The notes under the pieces: generated by a model
The model's input: only the letters and a program-made list of their open reading frames with translations
What the model was told of the DNA's origin: nothing
Database searches by the model: none
Part shown: piece by piece, positions 24,105 through 33,085 of the stretch
Layout of the letters: each line of letters starts with the position of its first letter
Numbering within the stretch: position 1 is the first letter of the stretch
NCBI GenBank assembly: GCA_945836755.1
Contig: CAMAMB010000020.1
Coordinates: 1-33,425 of the forward strand
Source of the DNA: an uncultured Bacteroidales bacterium
GTDB taxonomy: Bacteria; Bacteroidota; Bacteroidia; Bacteroidales; Bacteroidaceae
Reading direction: 5' to 3'
Length of the DNA: 33,425 nt
Position numbers and translations under genes: made by a program

Positions 24105-25991
24105 ATGATCCTGAACCTTTTAGACCGAATGAAACTCCCGTTCCGCCGGAACAAGGAGTTTCTTTCGGCCTTGTACGATATACTGGGTTTCTACCCCCAC
24201 GATATTGAAATCTACCGCATCGCTTTCTCCCACAAGTCACAGCCTTTCCAGCGTGAGAGCAAGGCAGGCAGAGATCGCAGAAACCATGACCGTCGCAAGG
24301 GCACACGGCCCGCAGCGACCCAGCGCCCTATCAATAACGAGCGCTTAGAGTATCTTGGCGACGCCATCCTTGAAGCCGTCACCAGCGATATTCTCTTCCG
24401 CCACTTCAAGTCAGAGCGTGAAGGCTTCCTTACTGCCACCCGTTCCAAGCTGGTACAACGTGAGACCCTCAACCGGCTCGCTGCAGAGATGGGTATAGAC
24501 AAGCTCATCCACGTGGCTCAGACCACGCGCATGAACCATACCAACATCGCCGGCAATGCCTTCGAGGCCCTCGTCGGCGCCATCTATCTCGACCGTGGAT
24601 ACCGCCACTGCCACTGGTTTATATCCAACCGCGTCATCGGCCGTTATCTCGACCTCGACACCGTAGCCCAGCGCGAAGTGAACTTCAAGAGCAAACTCTT
24701 GGAATGGAGCCAGAAGAACCGTCTCCTATTGGAGTACCACGACGCCGAGGCCAACGATAAGACCAAGCAGTTCAGCTGTCGCATTATCGCCGAGGGAGTG
24801 CTCGTGGGTGAGGGCCGCGGACGCAGCAAGAAGGAGGCCCACCAGCGTGGGTCCAAGGAAGCTCTCATCCGCCTCAACGCCAGCACCCGTCTCTACGACC
24901 AAGTGTTTGCCGGGAAGGAACAACGCACCGCCATGGAGGCAGTGGAGAACTTTGCCCTGCCTCGCCTGGCCGATCTCGGCCTTTCGCCGTCGGCCTCGGC
25001 CGCACCGCCCGCCACCTCCATGCCCGGGGTGACGAAGTCCGCTCCTTCCGACCGCATGCACAGCCACTCTGACGACGCCTACGATGCGGCCTACGACCAC
25101 ACCCGCCGCTACGAAGTGATCGACAGCCCCGACACAGGCGCCTTGGCCAACGACTACGCCACCGCGCCCCTCGGTGTAGACTGGGACGAAGACGTCAGCG
25201 ACCTACCCGAAAGCAGTCAGCCCGCCGAGCCCAAACGGCCCGAGTCGGCCCGACAGCGTAACCGTCGCGGCGGCCACCGCGGACGCACGGCGGAAGAGGC
25301 TGCCAGCGAAGAACAAGCCCAGGCAAAGCGCGCCGCCAAGAAGGACAGCGCCACTGCCAAGAAAGACAGCGCTGCCGACAAGAAAGAAAGCGCCGCCGCC
25401 GAGAAGCCTGCTGCCCAGCGCAAGGCTGCCAAGAAAGACGACACCAAGGCCGCGCCCAAGGACAAGGCCGACAAACAAGACGAAGCCGCGGCCGCACAGA
25501 CAGACAAGGCTGCCAAGACGGAGCACAAAGAGCGCAAGCCACGCGCCAAGCGTACGCCGAAAGCGGCCAAGCCGGCTACTGAAAATGCCGATACCGTCGC
25601 TGAAGGCTCCATGGCTGTCAACGATAGTCCCGCCGCTCCCGCTGAAGCCGACAAGCCTTCTACGGAAAGCAACGCCGCAGCCACCGAGCTCTTGACGCCG
25701 GCTCCAGAAGCCGCCAAGCCCGCAGCTAAAAATTCCATACCCGTTCACGAAGACGCCAAGCCTGTCACGGGAAGCAACGGCGCTGACGCTGATGCCTCCG
25801 CGCCGGCCACAGAGAGCGCCGCACCTTCCACCGAGGCTGAGGCTGCACAGACTGGAGCTCCCAAGGCTTCGGCCCGTCGCGGACGCCGTCGCACAGCCTC
25901 ACGCAGCCCTCAGAGCAAGGCGGCCGCTGCCGCCACTGCCGCCACCGAGGCACCCGCCACTACGCCTGTCCCTGCCACTACCGCCGAATAA
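24105..25991 (+). CDS. rnc: Ribonuclease III with long low-complexity C-terminal extension
   Basis: The product (628 aa) cleaves double-stranded RNA in rRNA processing and mRNA turnover. The RNase III domain carries NERLEYLGD (78-86) with E79, E82 and D86, and NAFEALVGAIYLD with E154; N151 stands where E. coli has Asp. A basic insert (about 47-75, rich in R and K) precedes the signature. The dsRNA-binding domain is about 193-258. The remaining 370 residues are predicted disordered: a mixed segment with an acidic patch (about 357-382), an RGG-like stretch (RNRRGGHRGR), a Lys/Ala-rich histone-H1-like block (about 405-490) and a basic ARRGRRR motif (590-596). Ordinary RNase III is about 220-320 aa. 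ATG 24105 is chosen over the TTG at 24099. fabF lies 51 bp upstream. Confidence 0.93.
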   Translation: MILNLLDRMKLPFRRNKEFLSALYDILGFYPHDIEIYRIAFSHKSQPFQRESKAGRDRRNHDRRKGTRPAATQRPINNERLEYLGDAILEAVTSDILFRHFKSEREGFLTATRSKLVQRETLNRLAAEMGIDKLIHVAQTTRMNHTNIAGNAFEALVGAIYLDRGYRHCHWFISNRVIGRYLDLDTVAQREVNFKSKLLEWSQKNRLLLEYHDAEANDKTKQFSCRIIAEGVLVGEGRGRSKKEAHQRGSKEALIRLNASTRLYDQVFAGKEQRTAMEAVENFALPRLADLGLSPSASAAPPATSMPGVTKSAPSDRMHSHSDDAYDAAYDHTRRYEVIDSPDTGALANDYATAPLGVDWDEDVSDLPESSQPAEPKRPESARQRNRRGGHRGRTAEEAASEEQAQAKRAAKKDSATAKKDSAADKKESAAAEKPAAQRKAAKKDDTKAAPKDKADKQDEAAAAQTDKAAKTEHKERKPRAKRTPKAAKPATENADTVAEGSMAVNDSPAAPAEADKPSTESNAAATELLTPAPEAAKPAAKNSIPVHEDAKPVTGSNGADADASAPATESAAPSTEAEAAQTGAPKASARRGRRRTASRSPQSKAAAAATAATEAPATTPVPATTAE

Positions 25992-26076
25992 GCCGGCCGA
26001 AGGGGGCAGACCACAGTGCCGATAGTCTACGTTACATTCCGCCACAGCCGCCCTCTTCTCCCGCATGTTTATATAG

Positions 26077-26112
26077 GGTCAGGCGTCAGCTCCAAGCCGA
26101 CGTCTGACCTTT
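26077..26112 (+). terminator. Terminator-like hairpin after rnc
   Basis: GGTCAGGCGTC (26077-26087) pairs with GACGTCTGACC (26099-26109) over 11 bp with one G-U pair, closing an 11-nt loop, and is followed by TTTATCGTTAT. It lies about 85 bp past the rnc stop and 30 bp before the cupin start. Confidence 0.55.
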
Positions 26113-26141
26113 ATCGTTATCCACCATCAATCTACATAGCC

Positions 26142-26534
26142 ATGATTATCGACGACCAACTACTTGACGGCATCGCCGCCAAAGCCCGCCAGTCTGAGAG
26201 ACTGCGCATGAATTATAACCTGCACGCCAGCGCCGAGAGCCTCAGTCAGCGCATGTTCAACGCCTTAGAGCCGGGCACCGTGCTTGCCGTTCACCGCCAC
26301 CGCCACACCTCCGAGACCTTCATCCTGCTGCGTGGCAAGATTGACGTCATGTTTTACGACGACCTGCGCCACGAGACCGAGCGCTTCCACCTCGACCCCA
26401 CCCAGGGCCGCTACGGCGTAGAGATACCCGCAGGCACTTGGCACAGCTTAGAGGTCATTGAGCCCGCCGTCATCTTCGAGGCCAAAGACGGGCCGTACCG
26501 TCCGCTCACGGCCGACGACATGCTCGCCGAGTAG
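26142..26534 (+). CDS. WbuC family cupin-fold protein
   Basis: The product (130 aa) is a small cupin resembling WbuC, a metalloprotein family often found near O-antigen and other polysaccharide genes; its reaction is not established. The N-terminal RMNYNLHAS and the QRMFNALEPGT stretch are diagnostic. Metal ligands are probably H51, H53 or H55, E58 (HRHRHTSETF) and H101 (PAGTWHSLE). ATG 26142 (MIIDDQLLDGI) is chosen because the upstream frame from 26016 runs through the rnc terminator. No sugar-nucleotide genes are adjacent; the GH95 gene follows by 49 bp and could share its transcript. Confidence 0.88.
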   Translation: MIIDDQLLDGIAAKARQSERLRMNYNLHASAESLSQRMFNALEPGTVLAVHRHRHTSETFILLRGKIDVMFYDDLRHETERFHLDPTQGRYGVEIPAGTWHSLEVIEPAVIFEAKDGPYRPLTADDMLAE

Positions 26535-26583
26535 GCCACGGCTTCCGGCTCGCCTATTCCCCTCACCTACACACCGTCATACC

Positions 26584-29076
26584 ATGAAAACCTTCCGCAT
26601 ACCCCGTCTCCCCCTGCTGAGCCTCCTGTTGCAGGCCGCCTTATGCCTTGAGCTGTCGGCCCAGCACGTGGTACGTTTCACGCGCCCCACCTCCCTTGCC
26701 GGCCGCGAGATATGGTGGCAAGGCCGCGAGGCCGACCGCGACCGCGGCGTCAAGCCCGTCAGTGCCGGCGAAGGACATCTCAACCCCGACCGCGAATGGG
26801 AAAACTGCTCCCTGCCTTTGGGCAACGGCTCCATTGGCTGCAACGTCATGGGCAGTGTAGCCGTCGAGCGCTATACCCTCAACGAAAAGACGCTCTGGCG
26901 CGGCGGCCCGGCCACTGCCGGCGGCCCGGCCGACTATTGGGCACAGAATAAAGAAAGCGCCCACCTGCTGCCCGAGATACGCAGTGCCTTCGAGCGTGGC
27001 GACAATGCCACCGCCGCCCGCCTCACCGAGCAAAACTTCAACAGCCCCGTGCCCTACGAGTCGTGGCGCGAGCCGCAGTTCCGCTTCGGGTCATTCACCA
27101 CCCTCGGCGAACTGTGCATAGCCACCGGCCTCGCCGAAGAGGGCCTCAGCCGTTATGAGCGCTGTCTCTCCGTCGACTCCGCTGTAGCTACCGTGGCCTT
27201 CACCGCCGCCGACGGCGTACGCTACGAGCGCCGCACCTTCGTCTCCTACCCCGCCAATGTCATGGCCGTGCGCTTCAGCGCCTCCGCCCCGGGCCGCCAG
27301 CGCTTAGCCATCAGCTACACCCCCAACCCCGTGAGCGAGGGAAACTTCAGCTACGACGAGGCCCACGGCCTGCTCTTCAGCGGACGCCTTGACAACAACA
27401 AGATGACCTACGCCGTGCGTCTGCGCGTACTGCCCAAGGGCGGCACGCTGCGTCACGAGGCAGGCACCCTCCATGTCGAGGGCGCCGACGAGGTGGTCAT
27501 TCTCCTGACCGCCGATACCGACTACCGCCCCAACTACGACCCCGACTTCTCCGACCCTGCGGCCTACGTGGGCGATGATCCCCGGGCCACCACGGCCCGT
27601 TGGCTCCAGAAGGCCGCCCGTAAGGGCTTCGACCGCCTCTTCGCCGAGCACTATGCCGATTACGCCGCCCTCTTCGACCGCGTACAGTTCCGACTGGGCG
27701 GCGAGGGTGACAAAGACCACCTCGCCACCCCCGACCGCCTCGCCGCCTACCGCGAGGGAGCCAAAGACCCCGGCCTCGAGAGCCTCTACTTTGCCTTCGG
27801 GCGCTACCTGCTCATAGCCTCGTCAAGGCCCGGCAACCTGCCGGCCAACCTGCAAGGCATCTGGCACAACAACGTCGACGGGCCATGGCGCGTGGACTAC
27901 CACAACAACATCAACCTGCAGATGAACTACTGGCCCGCCCTGCCTACCGGTCTGGCCGAGTGTGCCGAGCCCTTGACCGACTTTATCCGCCTCCTCCGCA
28001 AGCCCGGCCGACGCACGGCCATGGCCTACTGGGGCGCCCGTGGTTGGGCTGCCGGCATCTCAGCCAACATCTTCGGCTTCACCGCTCCGCTCGAGGGCGC
28101 CGATATGTCGTGGAACTACAACCCCATGGCGGCCTCGTGGTTGGCCACCCACCTGTGGGAATACTATGACTTCACGCGCGACCTGAGCTTCCTGCGCCAC
28201 ACAGCCTACCCCCTGATGAAGGAATGCGCCCTCTTCACCGAAGACTTCTTATGGCGCAAGAAGGACGGCACCCTCACCGCCGCGCCGTCGACCTCGCCCG
28301 AACACGGACCTGTGGACGAAGGCACTACCTTCACCCACGCCGTCGTGCGCGAGATACTGCTCGACTGCATGGCCGCCGCCCGGGCCCTGAAGACCGACGA
28401 GGCTGACGTGGCCCGCTGGCAGCAGGTGCTCGACAGCCTGGCCCCCTACCGCATAGGACGCTACGGACAACTCATGGAGTGGAGCACCGACATCGACGAC
28501 CCCGCCGACCAGCACCGCCACGTCAACCACCTCTACGGCCTGCACCCCGGCCACACCATCTCGCCCCTAACCACTCCCGAACTGGCCAAGGCCTCGCGCG
28601 TGGTGCTCGAACACCGGGGCGACGGAGCCACGGGCTGGAGCATGGGGTGGAAGCTCAACCAATGGGCACGCCTGCACGACGGCAACCACTCCTACCTGCT
28701 CTACCAGAACCTGCTGAAGCACGGTACCAACGACAACCTGTGGGACAGCCATCCGCCCTTCCAGATAGACGGCAACTTCGGCGGTACAGCCGGCGTGACC
28801 GAGATGCTGCTGCAGAGCCACACGGGTGTGGTCGACCTGCTGCCCTCGCTGCCCGACGCCTGGGCCGAGGGAGAAATCACGGGACTGCGCGCCCGCGGCA
28901 ACTTCGGCATAGCCATGACCTGGCGCGACGGCCGGCTCGTCACAGCCACCGTCACCAGCGACAGCGGCGGCCCTTGCCGCCTGCGCTACGGCCGCCACAG
29001 CCTGACCATCGACACACGCAAGGGCAAGACCTACCGTGTGAGCTTCGACGGCCACAGCCTGCGCCGGGCCGACTAA
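26584..29076 (+). CDS. Glycoside hydrolase family 95 (alpha-L-fucosidase type), secreted
   Basis: The product (830 aa) belongs to GH95, inverting enzymes that release alpha-1,2-linked L-fucose from host or milk glycans; some members act on L-galactose in plant xyloglucan. A signal peptide (1-27, ending LSAQ) directs export. Catalytic features are the Asn pair in HNNINLQMNYW (N442 and N444, assisting the base), E573 in STSPEHG as general acid, and D729 in IDGNFGGTAG. The N-terminal beta domain starts near WWQGREADR and LPLGNGSIGCNVMG. Length and motif order are standard. There are no SusC/SusD or sulfatase genes nearby, so it is not in a visible polysaccharide utilisation locus. It ends before a long hairpin and converges on the SGNH gene. 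Confidence 0.94.
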   Translation: MKTFRIPRLPLLSLLLQAALCLELSAQHVVRFTRPTSLAGREIWWQGREADRDRGVKPVSAGEGHLNPDREWENCSLPLGNGSIGCNVMGSVAVERYTLNEKTLWRGGPATAGGPADYWAQNKESAHLLPEIRSAFERGDNATAARLTEQNFNSPVPYESWREPQFRFGSFTTLGELCIATGLAEEGLSRYERCLSVDSAVATVAFTAADGVRYERRTFVSYPANVMAVRFSASAPGRQRLAISYTPNPVSEGNFSYDEAHGLLFSGRLDNNKMTYAVRLRVLPKGGTLRHEAGTLHVEGADEVVILLTADTDYRPNYDPDFSDPAAYVGDDPRATTARWLQKAARKGFDRLFAEHYADYAALFDRVQFRLGGEGDKDHLATPDRLAAYREGAKDPGLESLYFAFGRYLLIASSRPGNLPANLQGIWHNNVDGPWRVDYHNNINLQMNYWPALPTGLAECAEPLTDFIRLLRKPGRRTAMAYWGARGWAAGISANIFGFTAPLEGADMSWNYNPMAASWLATHLWEYYDFTRDLSFLRHTAYPLMKECALFTEDFLWRKKDGTLTAAPSTSPEHGPVDEGTTFTHAVVREILLDCMAAARALKTDEADVARWQQVLDSLAPYRIGRYGQLMEWSTDIDDPADQHRHVNHLYGLHPGHTISPLTTPELAKASRVVLEHRGDGATGWSMGWKLNQWARLHDGNHSYLLYQNLLKHGTNDNLWDSHPPFQIDGNFGGTAGVTEMLLQSHTGVVDLLPSLPDAWAEGEITGLRARGNFGIAMTWRDGRLVTATVTSDSGGPCRLRYGRHSLTIDTRKGKTYRVSFDGHSLRRAD

Positions 29077-29109
29077 GCAGACCGCCTTCAAACCCGCGCT
29101 TTCACCATA

Positions 29110-29156
29110 AAGGTGGGGACATCATGGACACAACCTGACCATGATGCCCCCACCTT
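29110..29156. terminator. Long hairpin between convergent genes
   Basis: AAGGTGGGG (29110-29118), then CATCATGG (29120-29127), pair with CCATGATG (29139-29146) and CCCCACCTT (29148-29156): 17 bp with one A-C mismatch and an 11-nt loop. It lies 34 bp past the GH95 stop and probably acts as a terminator, possibly for both strands. Confidence 0.6.
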
Positions 29157-29210
29157 GACCTATACATGGAGCCACGACGCGAAGGCACCGTGCCGGGTGG
29201 TTTCGGGCAG

Positions 29211-29290
29211 AACCACATCTGTTTTCGGCCGAAACCACATCTGTTTCCGGCCGGCGCCACATCTGTTTTCGGCCGAAACCACTTGGCGCC
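29211..29290. repeat. 22-bp tandem repeats (array C)
   Basis: Units start at 29211, 29233 and 29255, with a partial fourth at 29277. The common part is CCACATCTGTTT followed by TCGGCCGA, which contains the palindrome TCGGCCGA. The sequence is unrelated to arrays A and B, but the period is the same. It lies between the GH95 and SGNH genes. Confidence 0.88.
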
Positions 29291-29332
29291 AAGCATTGCC
29301 GGAACGGGTCAAAGCCTCTGCCCGACAGCCCG

Positions 29333-30268
29333 CTACGGCGCTTCAATGCGGCACGTCCGGCTCATGTCGCGGCGGAGCAGGCGCGAGAGCTTGTGAGAGC
29401 CGTCGAGGTTAAGGTGGTCTGCATCGTAGAAATCGGCGGCGGTGAAGGCAGCCGCCTCGCTATAATCGTAATAGCGCACAGACGGGTGGCGGCGCAGCAG
29501 GGCGGCGAGGCAGCGGCGTGTGTCGGCCACCCGGGCGGCGCTGCGGGCAGCGCGATAGCTGGGGGTGAGCGGGGTGGCCACGAGCGCAAGCGTCAGGCCG
29601 CGGGCCTCACAGTGACGGGCGATGGTCTCGAGGTAACCCATGCCGCGGCGCGAAAGGCTCAGGTCGGCGTAGTCGTTGGCGGCGGCCCGCTCCGGCCCAT
29701 TGTCCCAAGCCAGACCCGGGGCCCGTGACTCGAGCGTGTATTCCAGTCCCTGACCCGCGGCGCTCCACCTCATGCGAGGCGGACGGCAGAGGCTCGCGAG
29801 CTTCTCGCAGAAGGGGCGGAAAGCCGTCACCTCCCAGCCATAGACACTGAGGCGCGAATGGAAGTCGCAGTCCATGTAGAGGCGATAGCGGTTGGCCAAG
29901 AACCACTCGTCGCCCTCTTCCAGTTCCTCGTAGAGGCTGAAGTCAGAGAGCGTGAGCACCACGACACGCAGACGCGGAAAGGGGTAATGGGCGAGCACCC
30001 AGGCGTCGTAACGCAGCGTCTGCGACACCTGGGCCGCGGAGAAGGCATGACTGCCGAGCAGCTCGGGAGCCAGGCCGTAGTAGGCGTGGGAGTTGCCGAG
30101 GATGAGCGTGTCGACCTCGTGGCTGCGGGCAGCGAGGAAGGCATGTTTCGCCTTGGCCGGATTGGGCAAGGAGCGCACGTACCACTCGCCCGCGGCGACA
30201 GGCAGCAGGAGAAGGGCCGCAAACAAGGCGCAACGCAACCAATAGGCGACGGGAGGGAAAGACTTCAT
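29333..30268 (-). CDS. SGNH-like (DltD/AlgJ-type) membrane-anchored protein paired with MBOAT
   Basis: The product (311 aa) has one N-terminal membrane segment (about 9-26) and a periplasmic SGNH-like domain. Block I is ILGNSHAYYG (S60 the likely nucleophile) and the C-terminal block is YDADHLNLDG (D282 and H285). This layout matches the DltD, AlgJ and PatB group, which work with an MBOAT protein to add or remove acetyl or other acyl groups on exocellular polymers. The MBOAT gene ends only 5 bp upstream, so they are almost certainly one operon. The acceptor is unknown. Confidence 0.85.
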   Translation of the reverse strand: MKSFPPVAYWLRCALFAALLLLPVAAGEWYVRSLPNPAKAKHAFLAARSHEVDTLILGNSHAYYGLAPELLGSHAFSAAQVSQTLRYDAWVLAHYPFPRLRVVVLTLSDFSLYEELEEGDEWFLANRYRLYMDCDFHSRLSVYGWEVTAFRPFCEKLASLCRPPRMRWSAAGQGLEYTLESRAPGLAWDNGPERAAANDYADLSLSRRGMGYLETIARHCEARGLTLALVATPLTPSYRAARSAARVADTRRCLAALLRRHPSVRYYDYSEAAAFTAADFYDADHLNLDGSHKLSRLLRRDMSRTCRIEAP

Positions 30269-30273
30269 GGGGC

Positions 30274-31713
30274 TCAGAACTGGAAATAGATAAACTCAGC
30301 CTGCGCTCCACCCCAGTAGAGCACGGCGAAAACCAACGCATAATAGACGGCCCAGCGCACGGGGCGGAAGGCCCACAGGCCGCGACCACGGAAGGCCAGC
30401 GGACACTCGCGGCAGGGCGTCAGCGCCTCGACCGCCATCAGGGCCAAGGGCAGGGCCAGCGACGACCAGCCTCCGTAAGGCGAATGGAGAGAGAGGGACG
30501 AGGTCATGGCAGCCAGACGAGAGAACGCCTCGCCGAGAGACTGCGACCTGAAAAAGACCCACCCCACGCAGACCACAGCGAAGGTGAGGCCGCGCTTCAG
30601 CCAGAGTGACAGCCCCCTGAGCGGAAGCGAGGCGGGAAGGAAACGACGGGGCCGGGGCGCACGCGACCTGAGCCAGACGAGAGGCACGAAGCACAAGGCA
30701 TGGTAGGCACCCCAGGCCACAAAGGTGAAGTTGGCCCCGTGCCAAAGGCCGCTGGCGAGAAAGACCACCAACGTGTTGACCAGACGCCGCCAAGGGCCGC
30801 GGCGCGACCCACCGAGGGGGATGTAGACGTAGTCGCGCAACCACGTCATGAGCGAGATGTGCCAGCGACGCCAGAAGTCGGCCACATTGGTGGCGAGATA
30901 GGGCATGTCGAAATTGCGCATGAGGCTGATGCCGAAGAGACGCGCCGCGCCGACAGCTATGTCGGAATAGCCCGAGAAGTCGCAGTATATCTGAAAGGCG
31001 AAGAGCACGGTGGCCACCCAGAGGTCGAGGCCGTCGGCCGCGGGATTGGCATAGACGGCATCGACAAGGGGCGCACAGCGGTCGGCCACGAGCATCTTCT
31101 TGACCAGCCCCCAGAGCATGAGGCGCAAACCGCCGGTGACGGCCTCGGCGGAGAGACTGCGGGGCTGCGTCATCTGCGGCAAGAGACGGGCGGCACGCTC
31201 AATGGGACCCGCCACCAGCTGGGGGAAGAAGCTGAGAAAGGCCGCAAAGGCCAGGACATCGCGGCAGGCCGGCAGCTGACGGCGGTGAACATCGACCACA
31301 TAGCCCACCATCTGAAAGGTATAGAAGCTTATGCCCACCGGCAGCACCCAGCGGAGCAGCGGCCAAGAGACCGACAAACCGAAAAACGACAGCAGGCGGA
31401 CAGCCGAGAGGACAAAGAAATCGTAGTACTTGAAGAGCGCCAGAACACCCAACCCCACCACCACGGCACCTAAGCAGCAGAGGCGCGAAAGCAGGCGCCG
31501 ACAGCCCGCCGCCTCGCTGAGAAGGCCGGCCACGTAGCCCACCAAGGTGACGAAGAGGATAAGGCCCAGGAAACGTACGTCCCACCACGCATAAAACACA
31601 TAGCTGGCCACGACGAGGCAAACGTTCTGCACCTGCAAGCAGCGACGCAGCGCCCAGTAGACGGCCAGCACGACGGGGAAGAAGAGGAGGAAGGCGTAGG
31701 AGTTGAACAGCAT
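30274..31713 (-). CDS. MBOAT family O-acyltransferase (AlgI/DltB-like)
   Basis: The product (479 aa) is a polytopic inner-membrane protein that moves an acyl group, usually acetyl, across the membrane for polymer modification. Family motifs are FWRRWHISLMTWLRDYVYIPLGGS (280-303, given in short form WRRWHISL and YIPLGG) and the catalytic H325 in SGLWHGANF. The N-terminal MLFNSYAFLLFFPVVLAVYW is a classic AlgI-type start, so ATG 31713 is chosen and the long upstream frame to 31998 is rejected, because it overlaps ychF antisense. The SGNH partner follows after 5 bp. A TACCTTTG -7 box sits only 5 nt before the ATG. Confidence 0.93.
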   Translation of the reverse strand: MLFNSYAFLLFFPVVLAVYWALRRCLQVQNVCLVVASYVFYAWWDVRFLGLILFVTLVGYVAGLLSEAAGCRRLLSRLCCLGAVVVGLGVLALFKYYDFFVLSAVRLLSFFGLSVSWPLLRWVLPVGISFYTFQMVGYVVDVHRRQLPACRDVLAFAAFLSFFPQLVAGPIERAARLLPQMTQPRSLSAEAVTGGLRLMLWGLVKKMLVADRCAPLVDAVYANPAADGLDLWVATVLFAFQIYCDFSGYSDIAVGAARLFGISLMRNFDMPYLATNVADFWRRWHISLMTWLRDYVYIPLGGSRRGPWRRLVNTLVVFLASGLWHGANFTFVAWGAYHALCFVPLVWLRSRAPRPRRFLPASLPLRGLSLWLKRGLTFAVVCVGWVFFRSQSLGEAFSRLAAMTSSLSLHSPYGGWSSLALPLALMAVEALTPCRECPLAFRGRGLWAFRPVRWAVYYALVFAVLYWGGAQAEFIYFQF

Positions 31714-31718
31714 GGGCA

Positions 31719-31726
31719 CAAAGGTA
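31719..31726 (-). promoter_or_regulatory. Probable -7 box for the MBOAT-SGNH operon
   Basis: TACCTTTG on the minus strand, five bases before ATG 31713. No TTTG is seen at the -33 distance, though an A-rich tract lies just upstream. If used, the transcript would be leaderless. Confidence 0.45.
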
Positions 31727-31841
31727 AGATTTTTTTCAATTTCACCTTCGGCCCCACCGGCGGCAGGGTCGAAGGCAGTCACAAAAGGGCCGGAAGGAAG
31801 GATAGCACGGGGAAAAGGCGCTGCCATCCAAGGGGATTTGC

Positions 31842-31849
31842 TAAATTTG
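31842..31849 (+). promoter_or_regulatory. Probable -7 box for ychF
   Basis: TAAATTTG fits TAnnTTTG, 30 bp before ATG 31880. No TTTG is present at the -33 distance. Confidence 0.5.
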
Positions 31850-31879
31850 CACACTGAACCATATAGCAAGACACTTCCA

Positions 31880-32983
31880 ATGAGTTTACAATGCGGCATA
31901 GTAGGCCTGCCCAACGTGGGCAAGTCGACGCTCTTCAACTGCCTAAGCAACGCCAAGGCCCAATCGGCCAACTTCCCCTTCTGCACCATCGAGCCCAACG
32001 TGGGCGTGATTACCGTACCCGATGAACGCCTAACGAAGCTCGCCGAGCTGGTTCACCCGGGCCGCATCGTGCCCACCACGGTGGAGATAGTAGACATCGC
32101 GGGGCTGGTGAAAGGGGCCTCGAAAGGCGAGGGGCTGGGCAACCAGTTTCTCGGCAACATCCGCGAGACCGACGCCATCATCCACGTGCTTCGCTGCTTC
32201 GACGACGGCAACGTGGTGCACGTGGACGGCAGCGTCAATCCCGTGCGCGACAAGGAAATCATAGACACCGAGCTTCAGCTCAAGGACTTAGAGACGGTGG
32301 AAAACCGCATCAAGCGCGTGGAGAAGATAGCCCAGGTGGGCGGCGACAAGAACGCCAAGATAGAGTACGACGTGCTGCTGGCCTACAAGGATGCCCTGCT
32401 TCAAGGCAAGAGCGCCCGCTCCGTCAGCTTCGACACGAAAGAAGAAGAGAAGGCCGCCAAGGGCCTCTTCCTGCTGACCTCCAAGCCCGTGCTCTACGTG
32501 TGCAACGTGGACGAAGCCTCCGCCGCCAGCGGCAACCACTACGTGGACGAAGTGCGCGAGGCAGTGAAGGACGAACACGCCGAGGTGCTCGTGCTGGCCG
32601 CGCAGACCGAGGCAGACATCGCCGAGCTGGAGACGTACGAAGAGCGCCAGATGTTCCTGCAAGACGTGGGGCTCGAAGAAAGCGGCTGCAACCGCCTCAT
32701 CAAAGCCGCCTACGCCATGCTCCAATTAGAGACCTTCATCACGGCAGGCGAGATGGAAGTGAAGGCATGGACATACCGCCGGGGCTGGAAGGCACCACAA
32801 TGCGCCGGCGTCATACACACCGACTTCGAAAAAGGCTTCATCCGCGCCGAAGTAATCAAGTATGACGACTACGTGCGGCTCGGCTCCGAGGCCGCCGTAC
32901 GCGACGCCGGCCTGCTGCACGTAGAAGGCAAAGAGTATGTAGTGCAGGACGGCGACATCATGCACTTCCGCTTTAATGTGTAA
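31880..32983 (+). CDS. ychF: Redox-regulated ATPase YchF (Obg-like)
   Basis: The product (367 aa) is a ribosome-associated P-loop ATPase of the OLA1/YchF family. Walker A is GLPNVGKST (9-17), switch II is [17 protein letters not shown], and the NKxD motif of GTPases is replaced by NVDE, the change associated with ATP preference. The central coiled-coil (about 125-200) and C-terminal TGS domain ([30 protein letters not shown]) are complete. ATG 31880 begins MSLQCGIVG, the family start. A terminator follows its stop codon, after which composition changes sharply. Confidence 0.96.
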   Translation: MSLQCGIVGLPNVGKSTLFNCLSNAKAQSANFPFCTIEPNVGVITVPDERLTKLAELVHPGRIVPTTVEIVDIAGLVKGASKGEGLGNQFLGNIRETDAIIHVLRCFDDGNVVHVDGSVNPVRDKEIIDTELQLKDLETVENRIKRVEKIAQVGGDKNAKIEYDVLLAYKDALLQGKSARSVSFDTKEEEKAAKGLFLLTSKPVLYVCNVDEASAASGNHYVDEVREAVKDEHAEVLVLAAQTEADIAELETYEERQMFLQDVGLEESGCNRLIKAAYAMLQLETFITAGEMEVKAWTYRRGWKAPQCAGVIHTDFEKGFIRAEVIKYDDYVRLGSEAAVRDAGLLHVEGKEYVVQDGDIMHFRFNV

Positions 32984-33028
32984 ATGGTATAAACAAGGAA
33001 AAGTAAGTACAATATAACTAACTGATAT

Positions 33029-33055
33029 GGCGGCTTTTATGCCGCCTTTTGTTTT
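33029..33055 (+). terminator. Rho-independent terminator after ychF
   Basis: GGCGGC (33029-33034), loop TTTTAT, GCCGCC (33041-33046), then TTTTGTTTT. This is the most classical terminator in the window. Confidence 0.85.
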
Positions 33056-33085
33056 ACTTGGCCTTACCTTGTTAGGGGTATTTTT

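Noticed and set aside
31714-31998. N-terminal extension of the MBOAT protein
   Set aside because: The extension is antisense to the ychF start, and the family begins at MLFNSYAF.
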